This document shows, in pieces, positions 25,115 through 33,234 of a DNA stretch of 39,231 nt. The stretch spans positions 1-39,231 of the forward strand of contig JAFQKE010000023.1 of assembly GCA_017397065.1 (NCBI GenBank). Reading direction: 5' to 3'. Within the stretch, counting starts at the first letter, position 1; each line of letters opens with the position of its first letter. The DNA comes from Clostridia bacterium (GTDB taxonomy: Bacteria > Bacillota_A > Clostridia > Oscillospirales > Acutalibacteraceae). The position numbers were made by a program, and so were the translations under genes. The notes below the pieces were generated by a model. It had not been told where the DNA came from and did not search any database. It worked only from the letters and a program-made list of their open reading frames with translations.

Positions 25115-26425
25115 ATGTCTGATAACAGTATTTATCTATACCATAATGTGATGCCGGAAAATTTAAATTTATCCTATCACCGCAGTTATGTTAAAGATAT
25201 ACCGCTTCATTGGCACAATTTTATTGAAATTGAGCTTGTTTTAGAGGGAAGTGCCGATAACACCCACAACGGTATCTCTTCAACAATCAAGCGGGGTCAC
25301 GTTTCGGTACTCAGAATAAACGATTATCACGCTATAAAAAATTCCAACAATCTCCGCATTTTGAATCTTTCCATAAAGGATAACGCCATTTCAGAGAAAA
25401 TGCTTTCTCAGCTTAACTCGGTTCAAGGCATTATTGCACTCGATTTAGATGAAAACACCTTTAACAGGGTTCTGTTCTTTTGCGAGGCCGCTATTAAAGA
25501 AAACCACAGCAGCCAAAGAAATGACGATTACATTCAAAATCTTTTGGAATGTGTGCTGATTTTGCTTTTAAGACTTACCCCCAAGCAGTCTAAATCTATT
25601 AAAAAGTATCAAAATGACCAGCTTAACTATGCAGTTAACTATCTGCACAACCATTTTCGAGATAATCCAAGCTTAAACACTATTGCCAAAATTGCCCACT
25701 ACTCGCCCACCCACTTCAGCCACGTTTTTCACAAAAAAATCGGCAGATCGTACAACGATTATTTAAACGACCTTAAAATATCCTACTCAAAACAGCTTCT
25801 TACCACTACCGATTTAAAGATTATTGATGCCGGATTTCAAAGTGGTTTTACCTCATACAACAATTTTTATTCCACCTTTAAAAATTACACGGGCGTTTCG
25901 CCGGCTGAATATAAAAAGAAAAAAACTTCAAACTCACTTCCACAAAGCAACAGTTGGCGGTTTGATTTGCAAATTGCTGATATAGCCGCAGAACCGGCTT
26001 ATATGTACATTGATACCGATATTTTAGACCCCGAAACCGAGTATGTTTTTTCGTATCAATATACATACGACCATATTCTCGAACCCCAAAAAATACAAAA
26101 TAATATTACAAAACAAACTATCGGCATAAACTCTCAAAGCAACATAGATTTAAATAAAAAAAGAAAAACAAATAAAGTGGAAATTTCCTTTAAAACAAAG
26201 GGAAAGGCACCCTACCGAATTATTTTAAAAATGGGTAAGGGCGGCAGTGATATTGCTAATAAACACTGCTACACAACCGTTAGTGCTCTAACCCTTTTTA
26301 AAGCAGATGAACAAAACGGAAACGTTAATTACGCCAAGGATTATAGCCACTCAAGCGGCAATATTTCTTGGAGTGACAATAGCAACGCATACGACGCCTA
26401 TATAGACGTTAAAATTGAAAAATAG
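25115..26425 (+). CDS. AraC-family regulator with C-terminal surface-protein module (paralogue 2)
   Basis: This 436-aa tandem paralogue lies 48 nt downstream of the first regulator. The cupin (HWHNFIEIEL) and helix-turn-helix regions are nearly the same, and parts of the DNA-binding region are almost identical at the nucleotide level, so the duplication is recent. The C-terminal module (about 268-436) is more diverged: NSWRFDLQIADI, TEYVFSYQYTYDHI, ILKMGKG and the terminal GNISWSDNSNAYD. The aromatic-rich sensor segment has changed most, which may mean a different ligand. The ribosome site is GGGGGG. No separate promoter is obvious, so it is probably co-transcribed with paralogue 1. Confidence 0.88.
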   Translation: MSDNSIYLYHNVMPENLNLSYHRSYVKDIPLHWHNFIEIELVLEGSADNTHNGISSTIKRGHVSVLRINDYHAIKNSNNLRILNLSIKDNAISEKMLSQLNSVQGIIALDLDENTFNRVLFFCEAAIKENHSSQRNDDYIQNLLECVLILLLRLTPKQSKSIKKYQNDQLNYAVNYLHNHFRDNPSLNTIAKIAHYSPTHFSHVFHKKIGRSYNDYLNDLKISYSKQLLTTTDLKIIDAGFQSGFTSYNNFYSTFKNYTGVSPAEYKKKKTSNSLPQSNSWRFDLQIADIAAEPAYMYIDTDILDPETEYVFSYQYTYDHILEPQKIQNNITKQTIGINSQSNIDLNKKRKTNKVEISFKTKGKAPYRIILKMGKGGSDIANKHCYTTVSALTLFKADEQNGNVNYAKDYSHSSGNISWSDNSNAYDAYIDVKIEK

Positions 26426-26474
26426 CATTTGCAAAAAAGCAATTTAACACACAAATTTTGGGACAACAACGTAG

Positions 26475-26496
26475 GGAACAACCAACGTGTTGTTCC
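26475..26496. repeat. 22-bp palindromic element, copy a
   Basis: GGAACAAC-N6-GTTGTTCC is a perfect 8-bp hairpin. It is related to copy b (26530-26551) when one of them is reversed, with changed bases in both stem arms. Confidence 0.8.
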
Positions 26497-26529
26497 GTAA
26501 CAAAATAATCAAATTACCATATTTTATCT

Positions 26530-26551
26530 GGAATGACACATTGGTCATTCC
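26530..26551. repeat. 22-bp palindromic element, copy b (inverted)
   Basis: GGAATGAC-N6-GTCATTCC is a perfect 8-bp hairpin. The reverse complement lines up with copy a across its whole length. The differing stem positions are compensated by their partners, so the fold rather than the sequence is kept. Confidence 0.8.
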
Positions 26552-26583
26552 CACAAACAAATCCTTGAATTTCTCGAAATAAA

Positions 26584-26606
26584 GCCTTCCCCTTGATGGG
26601 GAAGGC
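26584..26606. repeat. Dispersed palindromic repeat, copy 3 (partial, inverted)
   Basis: GCCTTCCCC-TTGAT-GGGGAAGGC is the main hairpin of copies 1 and 2 in the opposite orientation. The flanks beyond it have decayed: a degenerate CACCTC at 26626-26631 remains. The gap 26426-26770 holds only these hairpins and the terminator at 26661. Confidence 0.78.
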
Positions 26607-26660
26607 GAAAAAGAGAGCCGCTACTCACCTCTCGCAGAACGTGGTTAGCATAAACACAAA

Positions 26661-26699
26661 AACCGTAATAGAAACTGACTTTTAGCTTCTATTACGGTT
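26661..26699. terminator. Terminator shared by the regulator operon and pckG
   Basis: A perfect 13-bp stem AACCGTAATAGAA/TTCTATTACGGTT with a 13-nt loop, T-rich on the plus side and with five T on the minus side. It can serve both converging transcripts. Confidence 0.85.
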
Positions 26700-26770
26700 A
26701 ATTTTGTTTTATTCTTCTTTATTTAAAAGGTTTTGGATTTTTACATCCCCGAATAATTTATATTCAAAAA

Positions 26771-28534
26771 TTATTTAAGGTTTGCTTTAAGAGTGTTAAG
26801 CTGATTAACAAGCTCTTCGGGGAGTCTGTCGCCGAACTTCTTGTAATGCTCTTCAATCTCAGCAGCTTCTTTAATCCAAGTTTCTTTATCAACCTCAAGA
26901 ATTGATTTCAAGGTTTCAATATCAAAATCAAGGTCGGTAAGGTCAATATCCTCAGCCTTGGGAACAAAGCCGATAGGAGTTTCAACTGCATCTACCTTGC
27001 CTTCGCAACGGTCGATAATCCAGTTGATAACACGCATATTGTCACCAAAACCGGGCCAGATGAAGTGACCTTCATCATCAAGACGGAACCAGTTAACGTT
27101 AAAGATTTTGGGAGCCTTGTCGCCAAGCTTTTTGCCCATCTCTAACCAATGACGGAAGTAGTCACCCATATGGTAACCGCAGAAAGGAAGCATAGCCATA
27201 GGATCACGGCGAACAACACCAACTGCACCGGAGGCAGCAGCAGTAGTTTCAGAAGCCATTGCAGAACCTACGAACACACCATTCTCCCAATTCTTTGACT
27301 GATATACGAGGGGAGCAGTTTTTGCACGACGTCCACCAAAGATGATAGCGGAAATCGGAACTCCGCTCTGGCTCTCAAACTCAGAAGAAATGCAGGGGCA
27401 GTTTACTGCAGGAGCAGTGAAACGGCTGTTGGGATGTGCACCCTTTTCATCAGAAGTTTTGCCATTCCAAGGATTACCCTTCCACTCAATAGCGTTCTCG
27501 GGAGGATTCTTATCTAAGCCTTCCCACCAAACGGTGTTGTTATCTAAATTGTGGGCAACATTGGTAAAGATTGTACCCTTTTTGGTAGAAGCAAGAGCGT
27601 TGAAGTTGGATTTTTCATTAGTACCGGGGGCAACGCCGAAGAATCCGTTTTCGGGGTTAATAGCCCAAAGTCTGCCGTCCTCGCCTATGCGCATCCAAGC
27701 AATATCGTCACCAACAGTCCATACCTTGTAACCCTTGTCACGGAGATACTTGGGAGGAATCATCATAGCAAGATTGGTTTTGCCGCAAGCGGAGGGGAAT
27801 GCAGCTGCAACGTACTTAACCTCACCCTTGGGATTCTCAATACCAAGGATAAGCATATGCTCAGCCATCCAGCCCTCTTTCCAACCCTGGTAGGAAGCAA
27901 TACGGAGTGCAAAACACTTTTTACCTAAAAGAACGTTTCCGCCGTAACCGGAGTTAACAGAGATAATGGTGTTATCCTCGGGGAACTGGCAGATGTATCT
28001 CTTCTCTTCATCAATATCACAACGGCTGTGGAAACCACGAACCCAGTCATTGCTATCGCCGAGAGCAGTCCAAACCTCGTTGGAAACACGAGTCATAATA
28101 ATCATATTAAGAACAACGTAAATAGAATCGGTAAGCTCTACACCGATTTTTGCCAAAGGAGAACCAATGGGGCCCATAGAGAAAGGAATTACGTACATAG
28201 TGCGACCCTTGTAGCTGTCTTTAGCAATGTCATAAAGCATTTTATATGCTTCTTCAGGATCCATCCAGTTGTTGGTAGGACCTGCGTTTTCTTTGGTTTT
28301 AGCACAAATAAAGGTTCTACCCTCTACACGTGCAACGTCGTTAACCTTAGTTCTGTGGAGATAGCAATCGGGTAAAAGCTCCTCATTGAGTTTTTCGAGC
28401 TCGCCAATGGCAACTGCCTCAGCACGAAGCTGCTCTACCTGCTCATCGCTACCGTCAATAAAAACTACATTGTCGGGATTTACAAGAGCTTTCATCTCTT
28501 CAATCCAGGCAAGAACGGTTTTGTTGGTTGTCAT
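26771..28534 (-). CDS. pckG: Phosphoenolpyruvate carboxykinase (GTP)
   Basis: This enzyme (EC 4.1.1.32) interconverts oxaloacetate and PEP with GTP/GDP. It has the GTP-type signature AAAFPSACGKTNLAMM with the P-loop and catalytic Cys, IPFSMGPIGSPLAKIGVELTDS, SGYGGNVLLGKKC, PISAIIFGGRRAKTAPLVYQ and NWFRLDDEGHFIWPGFGDN. The frame is open further upstream, but ATG 28534 is preferred because AAAGGAG precedes it and MTTNKTVLAWIEEM fits the family start, giving 587 aa. With malic enzyme and the Ldh2 enzyme it places PEP/pyruvate/malate exchange in this region. A dyad between promoter and start suggests regulation. Confidence 0.97.
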   Translation of the reverse strand: MTTNKTVLAWIEEMKALVNPDNVVFIDGSDEQVEQLRAEAVAIGELEKLNEELLPDCYLHRTKVNDVARVEGRTFICAKTKENAGPTNNWMDPEEAYKMLYDIAKDSYKGRTMYVIPFSMGPIGSPLAKIGVELTDSIYVVLNMIIMTRVSNEVWTALGDSNDWVRGFHSRCDIDEEKRYICQFPEDNTIISVNSGYGGNVLLGKKCFALRIASYQGWKEGWMAEHMLILGIENPKGEVKYVAAAFPSACGKTNLAMMIPPKYLRDKGYKVWTVGDDIAWMRIGEDGRLWAINPENGFFGVAPGTNEKSNFNALASTKKGTIFTNVAHNLDNNTVWWEGLDKNPPENAIEWKGNPWNGKTSDEKGAHPNSRFTAPAVNCPCISSEFESQSGVPISAIIFGGRRAKTAPLVYQSKNWENGVFVGSAMASETTAAASGAVGVVRRDPMAMLPFCGYHMGDYFRHWLEMGKKLGDKAPKIFNVNWFRLDDEGHFIWPGFGDNMRVINWIIDRCEGKVDAVETPIGFVPKAEDIDLTDLDFDIETLKSILEVDKETWIKEAAEIEEHYKKFGDRLPEELVNQLNTLKANLK

Positions 28535-28562
28535 AATCAAAGCACTCCTTTTAAAAATAAAG

Positions 28563-28580
28563 TTTGAATTAAAGTTCAAA
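28563..28580 (-). promoter_or_regulatory. Dyad in the pckG leader
   Basis: TTTGAA-N6-TTCAAA is a perfect 6-bp inverted repeat about 8 to 25 nt after the predicted transcription start. It may be a repressor site. Confidence 0.45.
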
Positions 28581-28594
28581 TTTCACCGCATACC

Positions 28595-28623
28595 ATTATA
28601 TATTATATTTTCCATAAAATCAA
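28595..28623 (-). promoter_or_regulatory. pckG promoter
   Basis: On the minus strand TTGATT (28623-28618), 17 nt, TATAAT (28600-28595). Confidence 0.78.
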
Positions 28624-28735
28624 GGAGTTTGCAAAACTTTTAACAATTTTTTTAATTTCTTACAAATTATAGGTTACAAACGGAAGATTTATAGAAAATT
28701 TTACTACTTTTTATTTTGTTAAAAAAATCTTTTGC

Positions 28736-28764
28736 TTGAAAAAGGCACATTGCAGGGGTATAAT
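28736..28764 (+). promoter_or_regulatory. pepD promoter
   Basis: TTGAAA (28736-28741), 17 nt, TATAAT (28759-28764). It is divergent from the pckG promoter and leaves a 70-nt leader. Confidence 0.78.
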
Positions 28765-28834
28765 AACCCTTGGGTAATAGATTTTATTAAAAGCAAAAAT
28801 TTTAAATCCCCAAAAATATTCCTAGGAGATTTTT

Positions 28835-30256
28835 ATGAGAGTTTTAGAAAATATAAATCCAAAAGACGTTATGTTCTATTTTGAAGATATATGCAATATT
28901 CCTCACGGTTCGGGCGACACCGATAAAATAAGCGAATACTGCGTAGCATTTGCCAAGGAAAAAAATCTTGAATATATAAAAGATGATGCGAATAACGTTA
29001 TAATTAAAAAACCTGCATCGACCGGATTTGAGGGAAAATCCCCCGTTATTTTGCAGGCTCATCTGGATATGGTTTGCGAAAAAGAGCCCGATTGCAACAT
29101 AAATTTTAAAACCGACCCTCTTGAAATAATGATTGACGGTGATTTTATAACGGCAAACGGCACCACTCTTGGCGGTGATGACGGAATAGGCGTTGCAATG
29201 ATTATGGCAGTTTTGGCAGACAACAGCCTGTGCCATCCGCCCATTGAGGCTGTTTTTACCACCGACGAGGAAACCGGTATGTTTGGTGCAGCCGCTCTTG
29301 ACGGCAGTCTGCTTAAAGGTCGCACTATGATGAATTTAGATTCTGAGGCCGAGGGCGTTTTAACTGTAAGCTGTGCAGGTGGAGCAAGGTGTGAAATCCG
29401 TATCCCTGCTAAAAAAACACCTCTTAAAAACCCCTGCTATGAGATTATAATTGATGGACTTAAGGGTGGTCATTCCGGCGTGGAAATACACAAAGGCAGA
29501 CACAACTCCAACATTTTAATGGGAAAGCTTTTAAGCCAAATCAAGGACGAATACAGCATTGTTGAAATCAGCGGCGGTAGTAAGGATAATGCCATTCCCG
29601 CCCGCTCTGTTGTAAAAATTTCTACCGCCTTTAATTTAGAGGACTTAATAGCAGATTTTGAAAACAAAAACAGAACCTCTGAGGAGCCCGAGCTTAAAAT
29701 ATCTCTGAACAAAACAGATGATAAGGAATATGGCTTTACCGTTGAGGATTCACTTAAAATTACCGAGTTTTTATCCACCGTCCCCAACGGAGTACAAAAA
29801 ATGAGCGAGGACATTGATGGCCTTGTTCAAACCTCCCTTAATTTAGGAATCCTTAAAACCGAGGATGCAGGTATTTACCTCACTTTTTCGATACGCAGTT
29901 CCGTAAATGATGAAAAATTCGAGCTATTAAAAACACTTAAAGCCCTGACCGAAAAATTTGGCGGCAGCTTTGAGGATTCTTCCCACTATCCGGCTTGGGA
30001 ATATAAAAAGGATTCTCATTTAAGAGAAATTATGGTAGGCGAATACCAAAAGCTCACCGAAAAAAAGCCCATTGTAGAGGCAATACACGCAGGGCTTGAG
30101 TGTGGACTTTTTAGCGACAAATTACCGGGGCTCGATGCAGTTTCATTCGGTCCCGATATGGAGGAAATCCACACCCCGAATGAAAGGCTTTCGATTTCAT
30201 CGGTTGAACGCAGTTATCTCTATCTTTGCAAAGTCTTAAAAGCTTTATGTAGATAA
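28835..30256 (+). CDS. pepD: Aminoacyl-histidine dipeptidase (PepD, M20 family)
   Basis: This 473-aa cytoplasmic zinc dipeptidase is a carnosinase-like member of peptidase family M20. It shows the first metal motif LQAHLDMVCEK, the bridging Asp in TTLGGDDGIGVAM, the catalytic Glu pair FTTDEETGMFGA, the dimerisation-domain segment LKGGHSGVEI and the last metal His in FGPDMEEIHTPNERL. The length is normal. It cleaves Xaa-His and other dipeptides for amino-acid scavenging. It is monocistronic between the pckG divergent promoter and a small lipoprotein gene. Confidence 0.95.
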   Translation: MRVLENINPKDVMFYFEDICNIPHGSGDTDKISEYCVAFAKEKNLEYIKDDANNVIIKKPASTGFEGKSPVILQAHLDMVCEKEPDCNINFKTDPLEIMIDGDFITANGTTLGGDDGIGVAMIMAVLADNSLCHPPIEAVFTTDEETGMFGAAALDGSLLKGRTMMNLDSEAEGVLTVSCAGGARCEIRIPAKKTPLKNPCYEIIIDGLKGGHSGVEIHKGRHNSNILMGKLLSQIKDEYSIVEISGGSKDNAIPARSVVKISTAFNLEDLIADFENKNRTSEEPELKISLNKTDDKEYGFTVEDSLKITEFLSTVPNGVQKMSEDIDGLVQTSLNLGILKTEDAGIYLTFSIRSSVNDEKFELLKTLKALTEKFGGSFEDSSHYPAWEYKKDSHLREIMVGEYQKLTEKKPIVEAIHAGLECGLFSDKLPGLDAVSFGPDMEEIHTPNERLSISSVERSYLYLCKVLKALCR

Positions 30257-30283
30257 ACTCTTTAAAAATATCTGTTAAAATAA

Positions 30284-30312
30284 TTGCTTTTAAAGATAAT
30301 TTGTTGTATAAT
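30284..30312 (+). promoter_or_regulatory. Promoter of the DUF4854 lipoprotein
   Basis: TTGCTT (30284-30289), 17 nt, TATAAT (30307-30312). Confidence 0.75.
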
Positions 30313-30342
30313 GTAAAAAAACATTAGAAAGGAGGCGGAAAT

Positions 30343-30738
30343 ATGAAAAAATTATTAGCTCTTATGTTAGCTACCATGATGATTTTTACCTTAGTTGCTT
30401 GTTCAGCCGATTCTTCTGCTAAAATCAAAGAATATGTTGAAGCAAATGAAGATGCACTCGTTTCATCGGTAGAGCAAGGCTTTGCTCAGTCCGGTATGAC
30501 CTGTAATTCTTCTGTTGAGGTTGAGGGAAACGGTTTTGCTATAAACATTAACATCAACGAGCTCGACGAGGTCGATGATGCTATAAAATCACAAATGCAG
30601 CTTACTTACGATTCAATGGGCAGCGTTTTTGACGCTATGTTGACTGAGGCACAAAAAGAATTACCGGAATTAGAGTACATTAAAGTCAATGTATGCGAAA
30701 AAGACGGTGACGTTCTTGCCACAATTACCGCTGACTAA
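30343..30738 (+). CDS. Small DUF4854-like lipoprotein
   Basis: This 131-aa lipoprotein has the signal MKKLLALMLATMMIFTLVAC with the lipobox LVAC (Cys20). The mature part is small and acidic with a helix-strand pattern (SVEQGFAQSG, GNGFAININI, LEYIKVNVCEKDGDVLATI) resembling the DUF4854 family of Firmicutes. Function is unknown. The ribosome site GGAGG is strong, and it has its own promoter and terminator, so it is a single-gene unit. Confidence 0.8.
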   Translation: MKKLLALMLATMMIFTLVACSADSSAKIKEYVEANEDALVSSVEQGFAQSGMTCNSSVEVEGNGFAINININELDEVDDAIKSQMQLTYDSMGSVFDAMLTEAQKELPELEYIKVNVCEKDGDVLATITAD

Positions 30739-30772
30739 TGAACCAAGATTTAAATCTTTATAAGATTATAAA

Positions 30773-30806
30773 AAATGCTTTGCTTTTTACGGCGGAGCGT
30801 TTTTTA
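30773..30806 (+). terminator. Terminator of the DUF4854 lipoprotein gene
   Basis: An 11-bp stem with three G-T pairs (30773-30783 with 30792-30802) is followed by a run of T. Confidence 0.8.
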
Positions 30807-30835
30807 TTGCATTATGATTAAATTTACTTTATAAT
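30807..30835 (+). promoter_or_regulatory. Promoter of the NERD gene
   Basis: TTGCAT (30807-30812), 17 nt, TATAAT (30830-30835). Confidence 0.72.
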
Positions 30836-30868
30836 ATCTATGAACGATTATATTTTCAGGGTGACAAA

Positions 30869-31630
30869 ATGGCAAAAATTATAAAAAAAGAGTCTGGTTT
30901 AAAAAAAGAAATTTTATATCATAAAAAACAAATCTTTAAAAAGAGCTTATTTGTTATTGTTTTTTTAATCTGTTTTGGAGCGGGTCTATGGCTATTTTCC
31001 TATTCAAAAGAAAGATATCTTCTGTTACTACCCGCCGGCTTTTTTATCCTTACGGTTTTTAATATTGTCAGCATTAAAAAATCAGGAGAAAAAATTGATA
31101 TATTAAAATCGGGCGTTAAAGGTGAAAATTTTGCAATAAATCATTTTAAAGCTCTGCCCGACAGCTATACAGTTTTAAACAATTTAAAGATTTTTTACAA
31201 AGGGCATTGCAGTGAGCTTGACACACTGATTGTTGGCCCTACGGGCGTGTTTATTATTGAAACCAAAAACTTAAACGGCCACATTTACGGTGATGCAAAC
31301 AGCGAATATTGGGTAAAAAGAAAAATAAGCCGAGGCAGAAATATCTACTCTAAAAACTTTTATAGCCCTATAAAGCAGGTCAATACCCACATTTTCAGAA
31401 CCGCCGGATACCTAAGGCAAAATAAAATTAACACATACATAACACCGATAGTTTATTTTGCTAATGCCGATACCGAAATAGAAATAAAAAATATGGATAA
31501 AAAAACCTTAGTTTTCTCCCAAGGGCAGAACGGCGCAGATAAAATTATACGCTATATACTTAACAACAATCAGTCTTTGACGGTAAAAGAAACTACTAAA
31601 ATTGTTAACCTGCTGAGCCAAAACACTTAA
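30869..31630 (+). CDS. Membrane-anchored NERD-domain protein
   Basis: This 253-aa protein has two hydrophobic segments (about 25-46 and 49-69) and then a NERD (nuclease-related) domain. The domain shows VKGENFAINHF, the conserved acidic core SELDTLIVGPTGVFIIETKNLNG (Asp and Glu-x-Lys of a nuclease-like fold), and QVNTHIFRTAGYLR. NERD proteins are predicted DNA-processing or defence-related nucleases, but few have been tested. It is monocistronic. It lacks the helicase or kinase partners seen in some NERD fusions. Confidence 0.88.
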   Translation: MAKIIKKESGLKKEILYHKKQIFKKSLFVIVFLICFGAGLWLFSYSKERYLLLLPAGFFILTVFNIVSIKKSGEKIDILKSGVKGENFAINHFKALPDSYTVLNNLKIFYKGHCSELDTLIVGPTGVFIIETKNLNGHIYGDANSEYWVKRKISRGRNIYSKNFYSPIKQVNTHIFRTAGYLRQNKINTYITPIVYFANADTEIEIKNMDKKTLVFSQGQNGADKIIRYILNNNQSLTVKETTKIVNLLSQNT

Positions 31631-31632
31631 AC

Positions 31633-31661
31633 TTGAAATGTTATTAAAGGTGTTATATAAT
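31633..31661 (+). promoter_or_regulatory. Promoter of the MATE exporter
   Basis: TTGAAA (31633-31638), 17 nt, TATAAT (31656-31661), directly after the NERD stop. Confidence 0.75.
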
Positions 31662-31695
31662 ATATGTCACAATTTTATTTTTATGGAGCGAAAAT

Positions 31696-33057
31696 ATGAG
31701 CGATAACAAAGAAATGCTCGGCACCGCACCGATTGGTAAACTGCTTTTTAAATTAGCCGTTCCAACGGTTGTTGCACAGCTTATAAATATGCTATACAAT
31801 ATAATCGACCGAATTTACATTGGTCATATGTCAAAAGACGGAAGCCTTGCCCTTACCGGTGTTGGTGTGTGTATGCCGATTATTATGATAATATCAGCAT
31901 TTGCGGCTTTAATAGCCTCAGGAGGCGCCCCAAAGGCATCTATAGCAATGGGTGAGGGAAACAACGACTCTGCTGAAAAAATTATGGGCGGTTGCTTTTC
32001 TCTTCAAATTATTATCTCTGCCGTACTGACCACCATTTTACTGATTTTTAATAGTAATTTACTTTTAATGTTTGGTGCTAGCAAAAACACCATTGGTTAC
32101 GCCACCGATTATATGAACATCTACGCCATTGGCACAATTTTTGTTCAGCTAACTCTTGGTATGGGTGCATTTATCACCGCACAAGGCTACACCAAAATCA
32201 GTATGATTACGGTACTTATAGGTGCTGTAAGCAATATTATTCTCGACCCCATTTTTATTTTTGGTTTTGATATGGGTGTTAAAGGCGCCGCACTTGCCAC
32301 CATTCTTTCTCAAGCCATATCCTGCGTTTGGGTGCTTTTGTTTCTTTGTGGAAAAAGGACTTATCTTAAACTCAAAAAACACAATCTTCGCATAGATGCA
32401 AAGCTTATTTTCCCTTGCATTGCACTTGGAACTGCCACCTTTATTATGCAGAGCAGCGAAAGCGTTATTTCGGTTTGCTTTAACTCCTCACTGCTAAAGT
32501 ACGGCGGTGATATTGCCGTAGGCTCTATGACTATACTTACAAGCGTAATGCAGTTTGCAATGCTACCAATGCAGGGCATTGCGCAGGGTGCACAGCCGAT
32601 TTTAAGCTACAATTATGGTGCAAAAAATGCAGGGCGTGTGAAGAAAACCTTTAGACTTTTACTTATATCCTGTTTAACCTACTCATTTGTTATTTGGGGC
32701 GCTATTATGCTGTTGCCACAAATATTTGCAGGCATATTCACTCCCGACAAGGCACTCATAGATTTCACCGCAACAGCCCTTAGAATTTATTGCGGTGTGA
32801 TGTGCATCTTTGGTATTCAAATAGCATGTCAGATGACCTTTGTTTCCATAGGTAACGCACCTTGTTCCATCATAGTTGCCATTGTACGAAAATTTGTTTT
32901 GCTCCTGCCGCTGATTTACATTATGCCACAACTTATTGCAGACAAAACACTGGGTGTTTATACCGCCGAGCCTGTTGCCGACCTGATAGCCGTGACCTTT
33001 ACCGTTATTCTTTTTACCGTTCAATTTAAAAAAGCACTAAGGTCTTTATTGAGTTAA
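31696..33057 (+). CDS. MATE family efflux transporter
   Basis: This 453-aa, 12-helix multidrug and toxin extrusion protein uses Na+ or H+ to export cationic compounds. It begins MLGTAPIGKLLFKLAVPTVVAQLINMLYNIIDRIYIG, the classic first-helix signature, and has the repeated second half starting near residue 235 (ATFIMQSSESVISVCFN, MLPMQGIAQGAQPILSYNYGAKN). The length is normal. It is transcribed alone and ends at a strong terminator. Substrates are unknown. Confidence 0.95.
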   Translation: MSDNKEMLGTAPIGKLLFKLAVPTVVAQLINMLYNIIDRIYIGHMSKDGSLALTGVGVCMPIIMIISAFAALIASGGAPKASIAMGEGNNDSAEKIMGGCFSLQIIISAVLTTILLIFNSNLLLMFGASKNTIGYATDYMNIYAIGTIFVQLTLGMGAFITAQGYTKISMITVLIGAVSNIILDPIFIFGFDMGVKGAALATILSQAISCVWVLLFLCGKRTYLKLKKHNLRIDAKLIFPCIALGTATFIMQSSESVISVCFNSSLLKYGGDIAVGSMTILTSVMQFAMLPMQGIAQGAQPILSYNYGAKNAGRVKKTFRLLLISCLTYSFVIWGAIMLLPQIFAGIFTPDKALIDFTATALRIYCGVMCIFGIQIACQMTFVSIGNAPCSIIVAIVRKFVLLLPLIYIMPQLIADKTLGVYTAEPVADLIAVTFTVILFTVQFKKALRSLLS

Positions 33058-33075
33058 ATTTACAGTTTATATAGC

Positions 33076-33117
33076 AAACAGCGGTATAGCGTGATAACTA
33101 TACCGCTGTTTTATTTT
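33076..33117 (+). terminator. Terminator of the MATE gene
   Basis: A perfect 14-bp stem (33076-33089 with 33098-33111) with an 8-nt loop and a T-rich tail. Confidence 0.92.
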
Positions 33118-33155
33118 TACCCGTAAAGACAAAACCGTACCCTGTCTTTTATATA

Positions 33156-33189
33156 TTGACTTTTTTCGGCATAAATGGTATCATTTATG
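33156..33189 (+). promoter_or_regulatory. Promoter with overlapping palindrome before the zinc-ribbon gene
   Basis: TTGACT (33156-33161), 17 nt, TATCAT (33179-33184), with a TGG before the -10. A perfect palindrome, CATAAATG-GTAT-CATTTATG (33170-33189), covers the -10 box and is a likely repressor operator. Confidence 0.7.
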
Positions 33190-33234
33190 TAATAGTCTTT
33201 TACATAAAGATTTGATTTTAGGAGGATAATATTT

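Noticed and set aside
26426..26770. Clustered palindromes as a possible CRISPR array
   Set aside because: The hairpins are of different families, unequal spacing and opposite orientation, with no regular spacers and no cas gene nearby.
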